This document shows, piece after piece, positions 49,646 to 57,206 of a DNA stretch of 59,295 nucleotides. The notes under the pieces are model-generated. The model was given only the letters and a program-made list of their open reading frames with translations, did not search any database and had not been told where the DNA came from. The stretch covers positions 1-59,295 of the forward strand of contig MGPC01000022.1 of assembly GCA_001797315.1 (NCBI GenBank). The letters are read 5' to 3'. The position numbers and the translations under genes are program-made. Every line of letters starts with the position of its first letter. Position 1 is the first letter of the stretch. The stretch comes from Curvibacter sp. GWA2_64_110 (GTDB taxonomy: Bacteria; Pseudomonadota; Gammaproteobacteria; Burkholderiales; Burkholderiaceae_C).

Positions 49646-51024
49646 GGTTGTTTCCTGTAAATCTTCGAAAGGTCCCCAGCCACCGCGTGCCCACGCCGGC
49701 GCAGCAGCCGGGCCACTTGCGCCTGGTCGGCGTGGCTGTGGGTGGCCTGGCGCAGCAGGCCCAGGTAGCTGTTGCCGGCGGTGTGCAGGTCTTCGGCCGG
49801 CATGCGCTCCAGGCGGCGCAGGGCCGTGGCCAGGGTGCGCGGCCGTGTGGTGCGCCGCCATGGCTTGATGACGTGGCCAACGAAGTCGATACCGCGGGCA
49901 ATGGGCTGCAGGATGGTCTTGCTGGGGTTGGCGCGGGCGCCCAGGTACTGGGGCAGCCAGGCCTCGATATCTGCGCGCGCCTGGTTGAGCCACTGGGGTG
50001 ACTCGTGCAGCAGGATGAAGTCGTCCACGTAGCGCACGTAGTGCCGGGCGCGCAGCTGGTGCTTGACGTGCTGGTCCAGCGCGTCAAGGTGGACGTTGGC
50101 GAAGAACTGGCTGCTCAGGTTGCCGATCGGCAAGCCCGTGTCCGCCGGCGCGTTGAACAGGCTCTTGTGGGGCGGCACCAGGGCCAGCTTGGCCGGGCTT
50201 CCGCGCAGCTCGACGTCGGTGCGCGGATCATGAAAGAGGATGGTGCGTGCCAGAGCCAGCCACCAGGGTTCGTGCACACGTTTGGCCAGCTGGGCCAGCA
50301 GGACGGGCTTGCTGATGGCCACGAAGAAGTTGGCCAGGTCCATCTTCAGGTAGTGCGCCGGGCGGCTCCAGTTTTGGGTGATGGAGCGCACGCTGTGCTC
50401 CAGCTGCAGGGCGGCGTACAGGGTGCCACGGCCTGGGATGCAGGCGCAGCTGGTGGCCACGAAGCCGGCATGGAAGCGCGGGGCAATGTGGTTGTACAGC
50501 AGGTGGTGCACGATGCGGTCGGCGAACTGGGCGGCCCACACCTCGCGCGGCCTGGGGCGGGTAACCACAAAGCAGATGCTGCGGCCAGGCTGGTAGGTGC
50601 CGTCGATCAGGCGCTGATACAGCGCCCAGAGGTTGGCCTCCAGCGCCTGCTCGAATTGCAGGGCGCTGGCGGTGTTGCGCTTGTTGGCGCGGCAATCGAG
50701 GTAGGCCTGCACCAGGGCCTCGAACGAACACGGTGCGGTTGAATCTGCGGACGAAACGAGCGGCACCGCCAGACCAGGACTTGTCGTTGTTGTTGGTGTT
50801 GCCGTTGTTGAAGTTCTGGTTCCAGGCGTTGTTGCGCGAGTACTGCGTCGGTGTTTGCTATCCACGTCGCCCTGCCGAAGGCGGGTGCCGATCGGCGGGG
50901 AAACTGCGCCGGACCAGGCCTGCCCTGGGGCAGCGGTATCCGTGGTGCGCATGTCCGTGGCCTTGTGGGCCAGGGGCAAGACCAGATTCAATTGACGTTC
51001 GGGCATGAGAACCTTGGATTTCAT
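49642..51024 (-). CDS. Diversity-generating retroelement reverse transcriptase
   Basis: A reverse transcriptase that copies the TR RNA into cDNA with errors at adenines. The RT domain starts with FEALVQAYLDCRANKRN and ends near residue 400. The catalytic YVDD is at residues 332-335 in HYVRYVDDFILL; LPIGNLSSQFFANVHLDALD near residue 298 is the DGR-RT version of motif 4; KMDLANFF is motif 3. The longest coupled frame (460 residues) starts at ATG 51024, overlapping the avd stop by ATGA. It reads through the TR (residues 59-95). A GTG at 50766 would give a more usual 374-residue RT but has no ribosome site. Confidence 0.93.
   Translation of the reverse strand: MKSKVLMPERQLNLVLPLAHKATDMRTTDTAAPGQAWSGAVSPPIGTRLRQGDVDSKHRRSTRATTPGTRTSTTATPTTTTSPGLAVPLVSSADSTAPCSFEALVQAYLDCRANKRNTASALQFEQALEANLWALYQRLIDGTYQPGRSICFVVTRPRPREVWAAQFADRIVHHLLYNHIAPRFHAGFVATSCACIPGRGTLYAALQLEHSVRSITQNWSRPAHYLKMDLANFFVAISKPVLLAQLAKRVHEPWWLALARTILFHDPRTDVELRGSPAKLALVPPHKSLFNAPADTGLPIGNLSSQFFANVHLDALDQHVKHQLRARHYVRYVDDFILLHESPQWLNQARADIEAWLPQYLGARANPSKTILQPIARGIDFVGHVIKPWRRTTRPRTLATALRRLERMPAEDLHTAGNSYLGLLRQATHSHADQAQVARLLRRRGHAVAGDLSKIYRKQP
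50741..50848 (-). repeat. DGR template repeat (TR)
   Basis: A 108-bp template read on the minus strand. In the VR frame it has 36 codons with 30 adenines, including ten AAC codons (SRNNAWNQNFNNGNTNNNDK), the codon that gives the widest diversity when its adenines are mutated without making stop codons. It ends in a 41-bp block identical to both VRs. It lies between avd and the RT core, as in phage BPP-1. Confidence 0.96.
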
Positions 51025-51383
51025 GCTGCTGACGTTTTTTCGGTGAGCTTGATCCACCCGCCGCCTTGCGCACCCACGGCCTCCATCAGCTTGATGGCCT
51101 GTGCCCACTGCCCGGTGCTGACCAGGCGCTCGTCATTGCAGAAGCGCAGCAGCAGCTTGAGCCGGTCCAGGTGCTTGTGCATCAGCCGGATGGCTGTCAC
51201 ACGCGCCTGGCCCGTGGCTTCGTTGGCCTCGGCAATCTGCAGCACCACCTCCACGCCCAGGGCGTGCACGTCGCTGCCCGTGGTGTGCTTGAAGTCCTTG
51301 CGCATGTTTTTCTTGCATTGCGCCATCAGGCGCAGCAGGTCATACGCCGGCTTGTAGATGTTGAGCGTGGAGTAGTGGGCCAT
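51021..51383 (-). CDS. avd: Avd-type DGR accessory protein
   Basis: A 120-residue helical protein of the four-helix-bundle Avd/bAvd family (YKPAYDLLRLMAQCKKNMRKDFKHTTGSDVHALGVEVVLQIAEAN). Avd binds the RT and the TR RNA and is needed for mutagenic cDNA synthesis in known DGRs. Basic helices fit nucleic-acid binding. Its stop overlaps the RT frame by ATGA. It is preceded by the hairpin that lies behind the nearer target gene. Confidence 0.9.
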   Translation of the reverse strand: MAHYSTLNIYKPAYDLLRLMAQCKKNMRKDFKHTTGSDVHALGVEVVLQIAEANEATGQARVTAIRLMHKHLDRLKLLLRFCNDERLVSTGQWAQAIKLMEAVGAQGGGWIKLTEKTSAA

Positions 51384-51404
51384 GTGGGTGTAAAAGTGCG
51401 GCGG

Positions 51405-51423
51405 CCCGGCGCTGCGCGCCGGG
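51405..51423 (-). other. DGR hairpin behind VR1
   Basis: Arms CCCGGCGC and GCGCCGGG around three bases form a perfect eight-base stem, 35 bp beyond the VR1 end in the reading direction. An equivalent structure lies behind VR2. In BPP-1-type DGRs, a hairpin after the VR is needed for target recognition. Confidence 0.85.
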
Positions 51424-51432
51424 TTAAAGGGT

Positions 51433-51978
51433 TCAAGGGATCAAGAGTTCAAGGGCAGATCTGCGGACGAAACGAGCGGCACCGCCAGACCAGGACTTGC
51501 CGTTGGAGTCGGTGAGGCCGTCGTAGAAGTACTGGCCCCAGGCGCTGCCGCGCGAGTACTGCGTGCTGGTCCAGTACCAGAGATCCGGGTCGAAGGCGTC
51601 GCAGCCGTTGGCCGCCAGGTTATGCATCTCGCGCAGCGATGGGATGTACAGGTCGGTCAGGCCGCCAATGCCTTGGACCAGTGGGGCCACCACGGGGTGC
51701 TCGTCGGCGTTGGCCAGCAGCGCCTGGGTGTTGGCCAGGCCGTCCCACTGGCAGGCCGCGCCGGGCTCTTCTTTGCCTGCGCCGCCCCAGGCGACCTTGC
51801 GCAGCTCGAACTCGGGGCCGTGCGGCACGATGATGGCGTAGTCCGCCTGGCCAGAGCCGGGCTTGGCGCGCTGCAGCGCCCAGAAGGCGCCGCCGAGGTG
51901 AGGCAGCATGGTGCCGAGCGGCGGCAGCTTGATGCCGCTGTGCTGGCCGGTGGGGATCTCGATGGTTTCAGTGCTCAT
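51433..51978 (-). CDS. DGR target protein 1 (DUF1566/C-type lectin-like)
   Basis: A 181-residue target with the variable region at its C-terminus. The core has GLANTQALL, LTDLYIPSLREMHNL and FDPDLWYWTSTQYSRG, a pattern of the DUF1566 family whose fold resembles the C-type lectins used by DGRs for binding variation. The last residues are WSGGAARFVRRSALELLIP. No signal peptide or membrane span is seen. RBS is AGGAGCAACC. The binding partner is unknown. Confidence 0.9.
   Translation of the reverse strand: MSTETIEIPTGQHSGIKLPPLGTMLPHLGGAFWALQRAKPGSGQADYAIIVPHGPEFELRKVAWGGAGKEEPGAACQWDGLANTQALLANADEHPVVAPLVQGIGGLTDLYIPSLREMHNLAANGCDAFDPDLWYWTSTQYSRGSAWGQYFYDGLTDSNGKSWSGGAARFVRRSALELLIP
51459..51564 (-). 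repeat. DGR variable repeat 1 (VR1)
   Basis: About 106 bp matching the TR, at the 3' end of target gene 1. It differs from the TR at 14 positions, every one an adenine in the TR. Nine of ten AAC codons are changed (to Gly, Ser, Gly, Tyr, Tyr, Asp, Leu, Asp, Ser), plus one GAC to GGC. The 41-bp 3' block is unchanged. Confidence 0.96.
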
Positions 51979-52003
51979 GGTTGCTCCTGTGGAAAAAATT
52001 GGA

Positions 52004-52020
52004 CCGGCGCTGCGCGCCGG
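52004..52020 (-). other. DGR hairpin behind VR2
   Basis: Arms CCGGCGC and GCGCCGG around three bases, a perfect seven-base stem 33 bp beyond the VR2 end. It has the same loop and nearly the same distance as the hairpin behind VR1, and both gaps contain repeated CCTTGA-like sequence and a T-rich tract. Confidence 0.85.
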
Positions 52021-52038
52021 AAAAAAGGATTCAAGGGC

Positions 52039-52551
52039 TCAAGGAATCAAGGGGAATCTGCGGACGAAACGAGCGGCACCGCCAGACCAGGACTTGTCGC
52101 TGTAGCCGGTGTTGCCGTAGAGGAAGTACTGGCTCCAGGCGTAGTCGCGCGAGCACTGCGTGCTGGTCCAGTACCAGTAGTCGGTGTCGAATGCCTCGGC
52201 CGCATCGAGCAGGGGCTTGAGGTTGCCGTGCTGCAGCAGCGCACCCACGCGGGCGGGGACGTACCAGTCATCAAAGCCGCCGCTGCGGCAGGCCAGGGCG
52301 GCTTGCCCCAGGGGGCTGCCGGCTTCAGCCATGGCGCGGGTATTGGCCAGGCCATCGGATGCGCTGGTGGCGCCAGGAACATCCTTGTAGTCCGGCAGCC
52401 AGACGAGATCCTTGACAAAGCAATCGGCCGCAGGGCCGGTGACTTCGCCATACAGCTTGCCGTCGACCAGCAAGACGCCGTGGAAGAAGCCGCCTTCGAC
52501 CAGGTGGCCGAGGGCGGGGATGGAGAGTTTCAGGGTTTCGGGTGCGTTCAT
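52039..52551 (-). CDS. DGR target protein 2 (DUF1566/C-type lectin-like)
   Basis: A 170-residue target. Its N-terminal half (MNAPETLKLSIPALGHLVEGGFFHGVLLVDGK...) differs from target 1, but the second half has the same plan: GLANTRAMAEA, FDDWYVPARVGALL, FDTDYWYWTSTQCSRD and GGAARFVRRFPLIP. It is the first of the two target genes in the reading direction, with RBS GGAGCACACC. It has no signal peptide. One variable tyrosine has become cysteine. Confidence 0.9.
   Translation of the reverse strand: MNAPETLKLSIPALGHLVEGGFFHGVLLVDGKLYGEVTGPAADCFVKDLVWLPDYKDVPGATSASDGLANTRAMAEAGSPLGQAALACRSGGFDDWYVPARVGALLQHGNLKPLLDAAEAFDTDYWYWTSTQCSRDYAWSQYFLYGNTGYSDKSWSGGAARFVRRFPLIP
52054..52161 (-). repeat. DGR variable repeat 2 (VR2)
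   Basis: A 108-bp match to the TR at the 3' end of target gene 2. There are 12 differences, all at TR adenines. Nine of ten AAC codons are changed (Asp, Tyr, Ser, Tyr, Leu, Tyr, Gly, Tyr, Ser) and one TAC has become TGC. The 3' block is unchanged. Confidence 0.96.
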
Positions 52552-52578
52552 GGTGTGCTCCGGTTGGTGGGGAAAGGG

Positions 52579-53085
52579 TTAAGCGGCTTGCAGGGCATGG
52601 AAGTCGCGCATGAGGGTGACCTTGTCGCCGTTGGCCTTGATGTGGGCTTGGGCGGCATCAACGGCGGCCAGGAACTCGGCGCGGCCGAGCTGGTTGACCT
52701 GGAAGGTGTGCAGATCCACAAAGGTCTGCACCGCGTCCAGCTCGTAGTAGTGCAGGGCGGTTGGCTTCCACTGCCCGCTGGCCATGGCGCGGTCGTAGAC
52801 GGCCTGCAGGGCCTGCGTGGCAGTGTTCAGGTGCTCGGACAGGCCGCGCACGATGCCCTGGTGCTCGATGGCCTTGGCCACGTCCACGGCGCCGGCGATG
52901 ATGGACCACTGCAGCTCAGTGGCCACGCCTTCACGCAGGGCCTGGGCAGCCTGGCGCAGCATGTTGAGCACTTCCTCGTGGTCTGCTGCAGCTGGCTTGG
53001 CGGCACGGTGCAAGGCGATCTCCAGCGTGTTGACGGCGATCAGCCGCGGGCGGTAGGCCTTACGGGGTTTGTGGCTGCGGCTCAT
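52579..53085 (-). CDS. Helical element protein upstream of the DGR targets
   Basis: A 168-residue, mostly helical protein (MSRSHKPRKAYRPRLIAVNTLEIAL...) with a basic N-terminus. I do not recognise a named family, though similar proteins occur in phages of this group as far as I recall. ATG at 53085 overlaps the previous stop by ATGA and follows GAGGT. It ends 27 bases before the first target gene, so it is probably in the same transcript. Confidence 0.7.
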   Translation of the reverse strand: MSRSHKPRKAYRPRLIAVNTLEIALHRAAKPAAADHEEVLNMLRQAAQALREGVATELQWSIIAGAVDVAKAIEHQGIVRGLSEHLNTATQALQAVYDRAMASGQWKPTALHYYELDAVQTFVDLHTFQVNQLGRAEFLAAVDAAQAHIKANGDKVTLMRDFHALQAA

Positions 53086-54245
53086 GCTGCACCTCGCGTC
53101 GTGGCCTCGTTGATGCAGTTTTCGCACTCGTGCTGGTCGTCATCGTCCAGCGGCATGGGCAGGGTGCCGGCACCCAACAGGCCGAAGACAGCGCCCAGGG
53201 CACGCGTGTGTTGCATGCAGGCGTAGGTTGGGCCGTTGACGGTATTGACCAGGAACGCGGCGGGGTACTGTGGGCCGGCAAGTTCCGGCGCATCGACGGT
53301 GCGAACGTGCTCGATGGCCTGGTCTACCGGCATGGTGTGCCAGTCAGGCCACTGGCGGCCTTCGTTCTTGGTTTGCTTGGCCACCAGGGCGGTGATGATC
53401 TGTTCGGGTGTGGCACCGGTGCGCCAGGCGCCATCGAGCGCGAGGATGGCAACGTCGATCCACTCGCTCAGATCCTCCGGCTTGGCCAGTACCTCGATCA
53501 GTTCCTTGCGAATGTGGTCCACCACGCCCTGGGTGCGCATGCCGGGGCCGAAGGTGCGGGCGCTGAAAGCCTGCTGGCGTGTGAGGTGGGCGACCAGGTC
53601 GAAGGTGATGGGGCGGCCCTTGTCTGCCAGTTCGTCATCAACCTCGGTGTCGCCCAGGTACTGCCCACCCTCTCCGGGGTAGTCGGTACACCAGGCGAGG
53701 AGGCCTTTTTCGTGCCGGGCGATCGATACCTCGGTGTCGTGGCCACCGAAGAACGCGACCAGCTTCTCGGCCTGGCGCAGGGTGATGATCAGATCGGCGG
53801 CGATCGCGGGCTGGGGCTTTTCAAGGGGCTTGGGATCAACGCCAGCAGGAAGGTGGAGCATCCCTTCGTCTTTCGCGGCGTGCTGCCAGCAGTACAAGCC
53901 AGCGGGTGCGGGTGCGCCGTCCGTATCCTTTCCGAGGAGTTTCCACTGGAAACTCAGCCGCGCCTTGTTGTCGCCACCGCCCATGCCATCAATGGCATAG
54001 CGAAGCTGGCCGACGCTCATGGTGACGGGAGGGAGCAGGTGCACGACGCCATGTGGCATGACGTTCTGACCAGCATCAACGGCTTCGATTGGCGCATGAG
54101 CGGCCAATTTCTTTGCAGCCATTTCGACGAGACAGTCCTCCACCGTGTCACCTTCGATGGCTCCGACCGTGGTGGGGTTGCCCAGCGCTTTGCTGAGAGC
54201 AAGGATGTGCATGCGCTTGATGGGGGTGGTGTCGCTCGGTTTCAT
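53082..54245 (-). CDS. Multidomain protein with dATP/dGTP pyrophosphohydrolase domain
   Basis: A 387-residue protein. About residues 225-320 (FSARTFGPGMRTQGVVDHIRKELIEV, EWIDVAILALDGAWR, KNEGRQWPDW) match the phage dATP/dGTP pyrophosphohydrolase family, with its acidic metal-binding helix motifs. The first 220 residues include an unknown part with GLYCWQHAAKDEGMLHLP and ADLIITLRQAEKLVAFFGG. The end has CENC. Nucleotide-pool control is typical of phage early genes. It is coupled by ATGA to the ParB-like gene before it. Confidence 0.75.
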   Translation of the reverse strand: MKPSDTTPIKRMHILALSKALGNPTTVGAIEGDTVEDCLVEMAAKKLAAHAPIEAVDAGQNVMPHGVVHLLPPVTMSVGQLRYAIDGMGGGDNKARLSFQWKLLGKDTDGAPAPAGLYCWQHAAKDEGMLHLPAGVDPKPLEKPQPAIAADLIITLRQAEKLVAFFGGHDTEVSIARHEKGLLAWCTDYPGEGGQYLGDTEVDDELADKGRPITFDLVAHLTRQQAFSARTFGPGMRTQGVVDHIRKELIEVLAKPEDLSEWIDVAILALDGAWRTGATPEQIITALVAKQTKNEGRQWPDWHTMPVDQAIEHVRTVDAPELAGPQYPAAFLVNTVNGPTYACMQHTRALGAVFGLLGAGTLPMPLDDDDQHECENCINEATTRGAA

Positions 54246-56371
54246 GCCACCACCTCCAGTTGACCGGCGTCAAAGGGCATGGCACCGCCACGCTTGAGCT
54301 TGACGGAGTAGACGCCGTCGCCCATGTCTTTGCCGATGGTGCCGTCTCGCCCGGCCCATTTGGCGGCGATGGGGCCGAGCTGGGCTTTGTCGGTGATGAC
54401 GCGCACTGCCTGGCCAACGCTTAACGTGGCGGCCTTTGTGGGCGCTTTCTGGACCTTGTGGGATGTCAGCGCCTCGCTCGCCTTTTCGTCGGCGGTCTTG
54501 GGGAAGGGCCACGCTGCCATGGGGTTCATGCCGCCTGGCTTAGCGGGCGGCGCCACTGCGCCCTTGGGCGCAGAAGCTGACCCCTCGATGCCCTGCAGCG
54601 CGTCAGCGATGCCTTGCTTTGCTTCCTCGGCCGAGATCTTCGCCGCGCGAGCGGGAGCGGTCGACGGCTTGCCCTTCGTTCCGCTCTTTCCCCCCGCACC
54701 CGCCTTAGCTTGCGCAGCAGGGGCGTTCGCGGTGGGCGCTTTTTTCTCCGGCTTGGGGTAGACGCGGTCTTTCACCTCGGCCTCGATGCGTTTGGTGACT
54801 TCCTTGAGCCTGTTGCCGTGCACGGCCTTGGTGACCAGATCGAAGCCTTCGCCGCTGCGGTTGTGCATGAGGAAGAGCAGGTGCAGCAGGTCGGGCAGCG
54901 AGTCCTTCTTCACCATCTCGGCCAGGCCGTGAGATGCCCCTACGCTGCCGACGTCCAGGATTTTGCTGACGGCTGCTGCAGCGTCTGAGTCCAGGCTGTG
55001 GGCGGCCTGCCTGGCCAGCATGCGATGCACTTCGATGTTGAAGTGGCCCAAGCCAACGCGAGCGCCGTCGTCCATGCCTTCATTGGCCTGGATCAGTGCC
55101 CACGTTTCGGCGATGATCTGCGCCCGCACCTCGCGGTGGAACTTGGCATCCAGGCGGGCCTTCTCCTGGCTGGCCTTCTCGTCCAGCAGATCCTGCACGC
55201 CGGCGGGAGCGGCCTTCTTGTCGGCCTTGGCCTGCGCCTGGATCTCCTTCAGCAGGGTGTTGGCCACGTCATTGGGCAGGCAGGCCTCCAGCAGCCCCTT
55301 CTTGCTCGGGTGCTCCAGCATGGTGGGCTTGATGCCCTTTTCGTCCATGAGCTTGCCGATGAGTTTGCGCAGGGGTTCGCCGGTGGGGCTGTCTTCCTTG
55401 TTGTCCAGGCGTTTGTAGCCCTTGTAGCCGCCTTTGTAGTTGTTCACCTGCAGCTCGCGGGCCTCGCTGCCGGCAATGACGGTCTGGCCTTTGGCCTCGG
55501 CCTCTTTCACGAGCAGCTTGGCGGCGGCTTCTTCCTTCTTGTGGAAGCAGGGCGGGTCTGTGCACACGTCGGCACTCTTGACGTCGTGGAAGATGTCGGG
55601 GTTGGCGCCGGTGCGCTTGCTGCATTCTTTGCAGCTGCCGACGCCGGGCACCAGATCCACCACGGTGATCTTGAACCGGGCGTCTGACAGCTTGAGCATG
55701 TAGCTGTCTTGCGCGAGCTGCTGGGCGCGGCGGAAGCTCATGGGTTCGCGGTCGTAGCCTTGGCCGCGCAGAACTTCCTGCAGGAACTTGGCCTGTTGCT
55801 TGCCGTCTGGAATGCGGGCCGCCAGCATGGCCACGCTGGCTTCGATCTTGCCCTCGCGCAGGGCGGCGCGGCCTTCGGTGCCCAGGTCGAGCAGCTTGAG
55901 GCGGTTGTAGACGTAGGTGCGGCTCTTGCCGATTTTCTCGGCCACGTCTTCGGGCTTGAGTTCCTTGTTGTGATCCATCAGGCACTGGTAGCCTTCGGCT
56001 TCCTCCAGCTCGGACAGGTCGCGGCGCTGGAGGTTCTCGATGATCTGGATCTCCAGCACCTGGTCGTCGGTGAGGTCCTTGATCATCACGGGGTATTCGT
56101 CCACGCCGCCAATCTCGCAGGCGCGGTCGCGGCATTCGCCACAGACAATCTCGTGGGTGACGTTGCGGGGGGTATCAGGCACGCGCCAGGCGGGCAGGGG
56201 GCGCAGCAGCAAAGGCTGGTGCACGCCGCTGGCCTTGACGCTGACGGCCAGCTCCTGCAGGTAATCTGCGGGGAAGGTCTTGCGTGGGTTGGTGGTGCTG
56301 CGGACGGCGTTTGCCCGCTTGAACATTGCGAACTGGGTGCCAGCGGCCTGGGTGGGCGGGTTCTTGGTCAT
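54242..56371 (-). CDS. ParB-like protein with cysteine cluster
   Basis: A 709-residue ParB/RepB/Spo0J-type protein. The ParB nuclease-like domain (NPRKTFPADYLQELAVSVKASGVHQPLLLRP ... EIQIIENLQRRDLSELEEAEGY) is interrupted by CGECRDRAC; a helix-turn-helix follows (KPEDVAEKIGKSRTYVYNRLKLL). A second set of cysteines (CKECSKRTGANPD...CTDPPCFHKK) may bind zinc. A long Ala/Lys/Pro linker leads to a small beta domain (VRVITDKAQLGPIAAKWAGRDG). It could act in partition or as a phage regulator. ATG at 56371 follows AGGAG. Confidence 0.82.
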   Translation of the reverse strand: MTKNPPTQAAGTQFAMFKRANAVRSTTNPRKTFPADYLQELAVSVKASGVHQPLLLRPLPAWRVPDTPRNVTHEIVCGECRDRACEIGGVDEYPVMIKDLTDDQVLEIQIIENLQRRDLSELEEAEGYQCLMDHNKELKPEDVAEKIGKSRTYVYNRLKLLDLGTEGRAALREGKIEASVAMLAARIPDGKQQAKFLQEVLRGQGYDREPMSFRRAQQLAQDSYMLKLSDARFKITVVDLVPGVGSCKECSKRTGANPDIFHDVKSADVCTDPPCFHKKEEAAAKLLVKEAEAKGQTVIAGSEARELQVNNYKGGYKGYKRLDNKEDSPTGEPLRKLIGKLMDEKGIKPTMLEHPSKKGLLEACLPNDVANTLLKEIQAQAKADKKAAPAGVQDLLDEKASQEKARLDAKFHREVRAQIIAETWALIQANEGMDDGARVGLGHFNIEVHRMLARQAAHSLDSDAAAAVSKILDVGSVGASHGLAEMVKKDSLPDLLHLLFLMHNRSGEGFDLVTKAVHGNRLKEVTKRIEAEVKDRVYPKPEKKAPTANAPAAQAKAGAGGKSGTKGKPSTAPARAAKISAEEAKQGIADALQGIEGSASAPKGAVAPPAKPGGMNPMAAWPFPKTADEKASEALTSHKVQKAPTKAATLSVGQAVRVITDKAQLGPIAAKWAGRDGTIGKDMGDGVYSVKLKRGGAMPFDAGQLEVVA

Positions 56372-56955
56372 TGAGGCTGCTCCTGTGTGGTGGGGTTGTC
56401 CAGGCCAAGGTAGGTGCGCCATGGCACCTTCTTGTCTTTGACCAGGAAGCCCCATGTGCCGCGCTTACGGCCGGTGATGAAAAGCGTCCAGACGCCGCCG
56501 GGGCTCACCTCGCTGATGCGGTGGTATTGGCCGAAGAGCAGGCGGCCGGTGTAGCCGGCGTTGCGCTTGTAGATCTCGCGCAGGCGACGGTCCACAAGTC
56601 GGGTGGTCTCGGACGGCGGTGCATATTCGTCGAAGGGGCGCTCTTCGCGGTACCAGCCGCTCAGCACGATGGTGCGGGCGTTCCACGGGTGGTCGTGCAG
56701 GTCACGGTCCTGGTCGGCGCGGCAGATATGGTGGATACGCGCGCTAGGCAGCCACGGGATGCGGGCCGGCGTCTGTTCGTCATTGGCGTCGCGGCCGTAG
56801 GGGTTGAACAGCCACCAGCGGCCCATGTAAACGCTGCTGCCGTCTGCGCTGGTGATGTGGGTGTACGGGGTGCGCTGGGCACGGCGAATGATCCAGTCCA
56901 CCAGGCGGGGGTGGCTGGCCAGGGTGCGGGCGATGATTTGCCAGAGGGTGCTCAT
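56368..56955 (-). CDS. Cupin-like element protein
   Basis: A 195-residue protein with RADQDRDLHDHPWNARTIVLSGWYREE, where HDHPW and a later histidine in FGQYHRISEV fit a metal-binding cupin barrel. Similar proteins occur in phages, but the reaction is not known. ATG at 56955 follows AGGAGC. Its stop overlaps the ParB-like start by ATGA. Confidence 0.65.
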   Translation of the reverse strand: MSTLWQIIARTLASHPRLVDWIIRRAQRTPYTHITSADGSSVYMGRWWLFNPYGRDANDEQTPARIPWLPSARIHHICRADQDRDLHDHPWNARTIVLSGWYREERPFDEYAPPSETTRLVDRRLREIYKRNAGYTGRLLFGQYHRISEVSPGGVWTLFITGRKRGTWGFLVKDKKVPWRTYLGLDNPTTQEQPQ

Positions 56956-56957
56956 GT

Positions 56958-57206
56958 TCAGGCGCTCCTCTGGCTGGGTGCAACGCTGCCGGGCACAACG
57001 CGATCGCGCGTGCGGTGCACGGCGTCTATATCCACCTCGGCCAGCAGGGGCGTGGTGCCGGACCACTGGCGCTTGGTGGTGGTGATGATGTCCAGCGCGG
57101 CGGACTGGGCGGCGCTGCAGGGGGCACCGATGGCGGGTTTGAAGTCAGTGTGGATGGCCACGCCGCCGGCGGGTGTGTCTGTGAGGGTGATGGTTACGGT
57201 TGGCAT
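56958..57206 (-). CDS. Small element protein (82 residues)
   Basis: A protein beginning MPTVTITLTDTPAGGVAIHTDFKPAIGAPCSAAQSAALDII. It is mostly beta-strand-like at the start, with no family I can name. ATG at 57206 follows AGAGGAAG. It overlaps the upstream gene by 13 bases and ends two bases before the cupin-like gene start. Confidence 0.65.
   Translation of the reverse strand: MPTVTITLTDTPAGGVAIHTDFKPAIGAPCSAAQSAALDIITTTKRQWSGTTPLLAEVDIDAVHRTRDRVVPGSVAPSQRSA

Noticed and set aside
49642-51024. Reading the RT as a retron, abortive-infection RT or group II intron RT
   Set aside because: Adjacent TR, two VRs with adenine-specific changes and an avd gene are specific to DGRs. No intron maturase domain or retron RNA structure is evident.
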